DNA from: Rhodococcoides corynebacterioides
GTDB taxonomy: Bacteria > Actinomycetota > Actinomycetes > Mycobacteriales > Mycobacteriaceae
NCBI RefSeq assembly: GCF_019834675.1
Contig: NZ_JABUBU010000002.1
Span: forward strand, 372,001-436,000
Length of the DNA stretch: 64,000 bases
Direction of reading: 5' to 3'
Positions within the stretch are counted from its first letter, which is position 1. Every line of letters starts with the position of its first letter. The notes below the pieces were generated by a model. It was not told the origin of the DNA. It saw only the letters and a list, made by a program, of their open reading frames with translations, and searched no databases. The position numbers and the translations under genes were made by a program. Below, piece after piece: positions 61,390 through 64,000 of the stretch.

Positions 61390-63474
61390 ATGTCCACTCC
61401 CACCACGGATGCACCCGGCATCATCGCGGAGGATCTGATCCTTCTCGACGCCGATCTCGGTGCCGACAAGAACGCCGTCATCGAGCGGCTGGCGAGCGTG
61501 CTCGCCGACGCGGGTCGCGCCACCGACTCCGCGGCCCTGCTCGACGCCGCCCTGGCGCGTGAGGCGCAGTCGGCCACCGGTCTGCCCGGCGGCATCGCGA
61601 TCCCGCACTGCCGCTCGGCCGCGGTCACCACCGCCTCGCTCGGGTTCGCCCGGCTGTCGCCGAAGGTCGACTTCGGCGCCCCCGACGGCGACGCCGACCT
61701 GGTCTTCCTCATCGCCGCCCCCGAGGGCGCCGGAGCCGAGCACATGAAGCTCCTGTCCTCGCTGGCCCGCGCGCTGGTCAAGCCGGCCTTCGTGACCTCG
61801 CTGCGCGAGGCTCGTACCCCGGCCGAGGTGGTCTCGCTCGTCCAGGACGTGCTCGCCCCCAAGCCCGCGACGCCCGCCGGCACCGCCGCCCCGGCCACCG
61901 CCACCGCAGCCACCGCCGCTTCGGCCACCGCGGTGAGCACGGCGAAGACCGGCACCCCCGACACCGCTGCCGCGACGTCGTCGTCGGCACCGAAGCACAT
62001 CGTCGCCATCACCGCGTGCCCCACGGGTATCGCCCACACCTACATGGCGGCGGATTCGCTGAAGGACGCCGGCGATCGCGCCGGGGTCACCGTGCATGTC
62101 GAGACGCAGGGCTCGTCGGGCTCCACCGCCCTCGACCCGCAGCTGATCGCCTCGGCCGCCGCCGTCATCTTCGCAACCGACGTGGGCGTCAAGGGCCGCG
62201 AGCGCTTCGCCGGCAAGCCGGTGATCGAGTCCGGCGTCAAGCGCGCCATCAACGAGCCCGACACGATGGTCGCCGAGGCGCTGCGCGCCGGGGACGATCC
62301 GTCGGCCGCCCGCGTGTCCGGCTCCGCCCCCGCCGTGGGGGCCGCCGCGTCCACCGGTGGTCTCGGCTGGGGCACGCGCCTGCGTCAGATCCTGCTGACC
62401 GGCGTGAGCTACATGATTCCGTTCGTCGCGGCGGGCGGTCTGCTCATCGCGCTCGGCTTCCTGCTCGGCGGCTACCAGATCACCGAGGTCGCCGAGGACG
62501 TCGTCCTGAACAACAGCCTGCAGAACCTGCCGGACGGGGGTCTCGCGACCTACCTCGGCGCGGTGCTGTTCCAGCTGGGCAGTCTGGCGTTCTCGTTCCT
62601 CGTCCCGGCGCTCGCGGGTTACATCGCCTTCGCCATCGCCGACCGACCCGGCATCGCCCCCGGCTTCACCGCCGGTGCCGTGGCCGTCCTGGTCGGCGCG
62701 GGCTTCATCGGTGGTCTGGTCGGTGGCCTCATCGCCGGCTTCGTCGCCCTGTGGATCAGCCGCATCGCGGTGCCGTCGTGGCTGCGCGGCCTCATGCCCG
62801 TGGTCATCATTCCGCTGGGCGCGACCCTGGTGGTCGGTGGCCTGATGTTCCTGGTGCTCGGCCGACCGCTGGCCGCCATCACCTCCGGCCTCACCAACTG
62901 GCTGAACGGCCTGTCCGGCTCGTCCGTCATCATCCTCGGCGTCATTCTCGGCCTGATGATGTGCTTCGACCTCGGTGGACCGGTCAACAAGGCCGCCTAC
63001 GCCTTCGCCACCGCCGGTCTCGCCATCGACAACGAGGCGTCGCTGCGCATCATGGCCGCGGTCATGGCCGCCGGCATGGTGCCCCCGCTCGCCATGGCCA
63101 TCTCCTCGACGATCCTGCGCCCGAGGCTCTACAGCGCCGCCGAGCGCGAGAACGGCAAGGCCGCCTGGCTGCTGGGTTCGGCGTTCATCTCCGAGGGCGC
63201 CATTCCGTTCGCGGCCACCGACCCGCTGCGCGTCATCCCGTCGATGATGGCCGGTGGTGCCGTGACCGGCGCGCTGATCATGGCCTTCGGAGTCACCCTC
63301 AGCGCACCCCACGGCGGCATCTTCGTCGCCTTCGCGATGAACAACATCCTGCTGTTCGTCCTCGCGCTGGCCATCGGCGCCGTGGTGTCGGCCGTGCTGG
63401 TCACCACCGCCAAGCAGTTCGCCGGGAAGAAGGATTCCGAGCTGGTCGACGATCGCGTCGCCGTCGCAGCCTGA
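61390..63474 (+). CDS. fruA: Fructose-specific PTS EIIABC component
   Basis: Membrane permease-phosphotransferase importing fructose as fructose 1-phosphate. 694 aa in the order IIA-IIB-IIC: IIA phospho-His73 in GGIAIPHCRSA; an Ala/Thr/Pro-rich linker at 158-200; IIB phospho-Cys210 in ITACPTGIAHTYMAAD; IIC from about 330 with eight or more helices and the GGPVNKAAYAFA motif near 535. ATG at 61390 is chosen because GAGGA lies six bases before it; an ATG two codons earlier abuts the Shine-Dalgarno sequence. Same operon as fruK and ptsH. Confidence 0.97.
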   Translation: MSTPTTDAPGIIAEDLILLDADLGADKNAVIERLASVLADAGRATDSAALLDAALAREAQSATGLPGGIAIPHCRSAAVTTASLGFARLSPKVDFGAPDGDADLVFLIAAPEGAGAEHMKLLSSLARALVKPAFVTSLREARTPAEVVSLVQDVLAPKPATPAGTAAPATATAATAASATAVSTAKTGTPDTAAATSSSAPKHIVAITACPTGIAHTYMAADSLKDAGDRAGVTVHVETQGSSGSTALDPQLIASAAAVIFATDVGVKGRERFAGKPVIESGVKRAINEPDTMVAEALRAGDDPSAARVSGSAPAVGAAASTGGLGWGTRLRQILLTGVSYMIPFVAAGGLLIALGFLLGGYQITEVAEDVVLNNSLQNLPDGGLATYLGAVLFQLGSLAFSFLVPALAGYIAFAIADRPGIAPGFTAGAVAVLVGAGFIGGLVGGLIAGFVALWISRIAVPSWLRGLMPVVIIPLGATLVVGGLMFLVLGRPLAAITSGLTNWLNGLSGSSVIILGVILGLMMCFDLGGPVNKAAYAFATAGLAIDNEASLRIMAAVMAAGMVPPLAMAISSTILRPRLYSAAERENGKAAWLLGSAFISEGAIPFAATDPLRVIPSMMAGGAVTGALIMAFGVTLSAPHGGIFVAFAMNNILLFVLALAIGAVVSAVLVTTAKQFAGKKDSELVDDRVAVAA

Positions 63475-63524
63475 TTCCTGACACCATCGACTACACCACA
63501 CGCACCACACACGAGGAGCAGTTC

Positions 63525-63782
63525 ATGCCCAGCACCACCGTCGCCGTCGGATCCGCCATCGGCCTGCACGCCCGCCCCGCCGCCGTGATCGCCGAAGCGG
63601 TCGCCGACTCCGGCGTGGACGTCACGCTCGAGGTCGCCGATGCCGAGCCCGTGGACGGCGGGTCCGCGCTGATGATCATGACGCTCGGCGCCACCAAGGG
63701 CACCGAGGTCACCGTCACGGCCGACGATCAGGCCACCGTCGACAAGATCGCGGCGCTGGTGGCGTCCGACCTCGACGCCTGA
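63525..63782 (+). CDS. ptsH: Phosphocarrier protein HPr
   Basis: Small soluble phosphocarrier (85 aa) moving phosphate from EI His199 to EIIA. GLHARPAAV holds phospho-His15, and a Ser at 47 (DGGSALMIMTLGA) occupies the regulatory Ser46 position, though the usual KS context is GS here and no HPr kinase gene is visible in this window. GAGGAG six bases before the ATG. Last gene of the fru operon, closed by a strong hairpin. Confidence 0.96.
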   Translation: MPSTTVAVGSAIGLHARPAAVIAEAVADSGVDVTLEVADAEPVDGGSALMIMTLGATKGTEVTVTADDQATVDKIAALVASDLDA

Positions 63783-63794
63783 CCCACCGACGCG

Positions 63795-63841
63795 AATCGG
63801 GTGCAGTGGTCCACCGTGACGGTGGACCACTGCACCCGATT
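63795..63841 (+). terminator. Terminator of the fru operon
   Basis: A 22-bp perfect stem (63795-63816 with 63820-63841), TGA loop, followed by a T-rich tail (TCTGCTTCTG). It also faces the converging partial gene. Confidence 0.88.
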
Positions 63842-63858
63842 TCTGCTTCTGCGCCCGA

Positions 63859-64000
63859 TCAGCGGCGGCGGAACACCCGCACGACGAGCAGTGCGGTGAC
63901 CGCGACGATCACCAGCACCGACGCCGCGGCCACCACCAGTGGGACGAGGATCGACGACGTCGGCTCGGTCGGGGCCTCCTCGGTGTCGGCCACCGGCGTC
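63859..64000 (-). CDS. C-terminal fragment of a membrane-anchored protein (partial)
   Basis: Only the last 47 codons are inside the window. They encode an acidic/Thr/Pro stretch (DTEEAPTEPTSS), one transmembrane helix (VVAAASVLVIVAVTALLVV) and the tail RVFRRR before the stop at 63861-63859. A C-terminal membrane anchor of an exported protein is likely; CopC- or YcnI-like proteins end this way, but nothing here proves a family. Confidence 0.6.
   Translation of the reverse strand, partial: TPVADTEEAPTEPTSSILVPLVVAAASVLVIVAVTALLVVRVFRRR

Noticed and set aside
60007..63510. A 1167-codon open frame antisense to fruR, fruK and fruA
   Set aside because: Gly/Asp/Arg/His-rich without domains; a GC-skew shadow of the clearly recognisable PTS genes.

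Overview
The window is about 70% GC and reads as a mycolic-acid actinobacterium (order Mycobacteriales, Rhodococcus/Nocardiaceae-like). The evidence is gene order. Running dxs, drug-efflux ABC, RNA uracil methyltransferase, APC permease, ceoB-ceoC, DUF3159, OB-fold, hydrolase, DUF3710, dut, DUF3093, DUF4193, cei, suhB, ppgK, sigA ... brkB, DUF3039, DUF3099, sigB, ideR ... PAC2, alpha/beta hydrolase, helicase, phzF-like, nrdR, divS/chiZ-like, lexA, it follows the M. tuberculosis dxs1-to-lexA segment (recalled from memory, not searched). A mycothiol-dependent formaldehyde dehydrogenase gene (mscR) and the Ala/Lys-rich SigA N-terminus fit the same group. No rRNA, tRNA, CRISPR array, insertion sequence or prophage gene was seen; this is a chromosomal core region with lineage-specific inserts.

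Layout. 1-6.8 kb: 5' part of dxs, a glutaminase-STAS-cyclic-nucleotide-binding fusion, a sigK/rskA sigma/anti-sigma pair and a two-gene ABC exporter. 6.8-12.3 kb: TrmA/RumA-type methyltransferase, APC permease and two TrkA-like proteins. 12.3-20.7 kb: DNA/nucleotide genes (OB-fold, dut), small conserved actinobacterial DUFs, envelope protein Cei, inositol phosphatase, polyphosphate glucokinase and the housekeeping sigma factor SigA. 20.7-29.2 kb: exporter, helicase, small zinc proteins, BrkB, methyltransferase and SigB under an ECF-type promoter. 29.2-38.2 kb: protein acetyltransferase/deacetylase pair (PatA-like and AcuC), iron regulator IdeR with galE, DUF4192, dtd, TRIC-type channel and a lipoprotein. 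38.3-48.6 kb: MscR with its metallo-hydrolase, PAC2 protein, hydrolase, Ski2-like helicase, PhzF-like protein, a permuted-papain-like protein and an aminotransferase. 48.6-57.7 kb: HrpA, NrdR, the SOS pair divS-like/lexA, acyl-CoA dehydrogenase and uracil/xanthine permease. 57.7-63.8 kb: a complete fructose phosphotransferase system (ptsI divergent from fruR-fruK-fruA-ptsH).

How the genes work together. Several units are regulatory circuits: SigK/RskA; SigA and SigB; AcuC and a PatA-like enzyme with opposing lysine-acetylation activities, in one operon; IdeR; NrdR (ribonucleotide reductase) near LexA (SOS); FruR over the fructose PTS. EI and HPr energise the fructose EIIABC, and FruK phosphorylates the fructose-1-phosphate it produces.

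Recurring architecture. Many genes look leaderless, with a TANNNT -10 box 6-8 bases before an ATG or GTG. Four convergent pairs overlap tail to tail by 28-33 bp. Intergenic or disordered-coding minisatellites with 9-, 16-, 18- or 24-bp periods occur seven times. I found no clearly unprecedented multi-gene system. The least explained features are the glutaminase-STAS-cNMP fusion, the 24-bp hairpin array built from two genes' stop codons, the back-to-back leaderless promoters, and a PatA-like enzyme that appears to lack the acyl-CoA-synthetase phospho-histidine.
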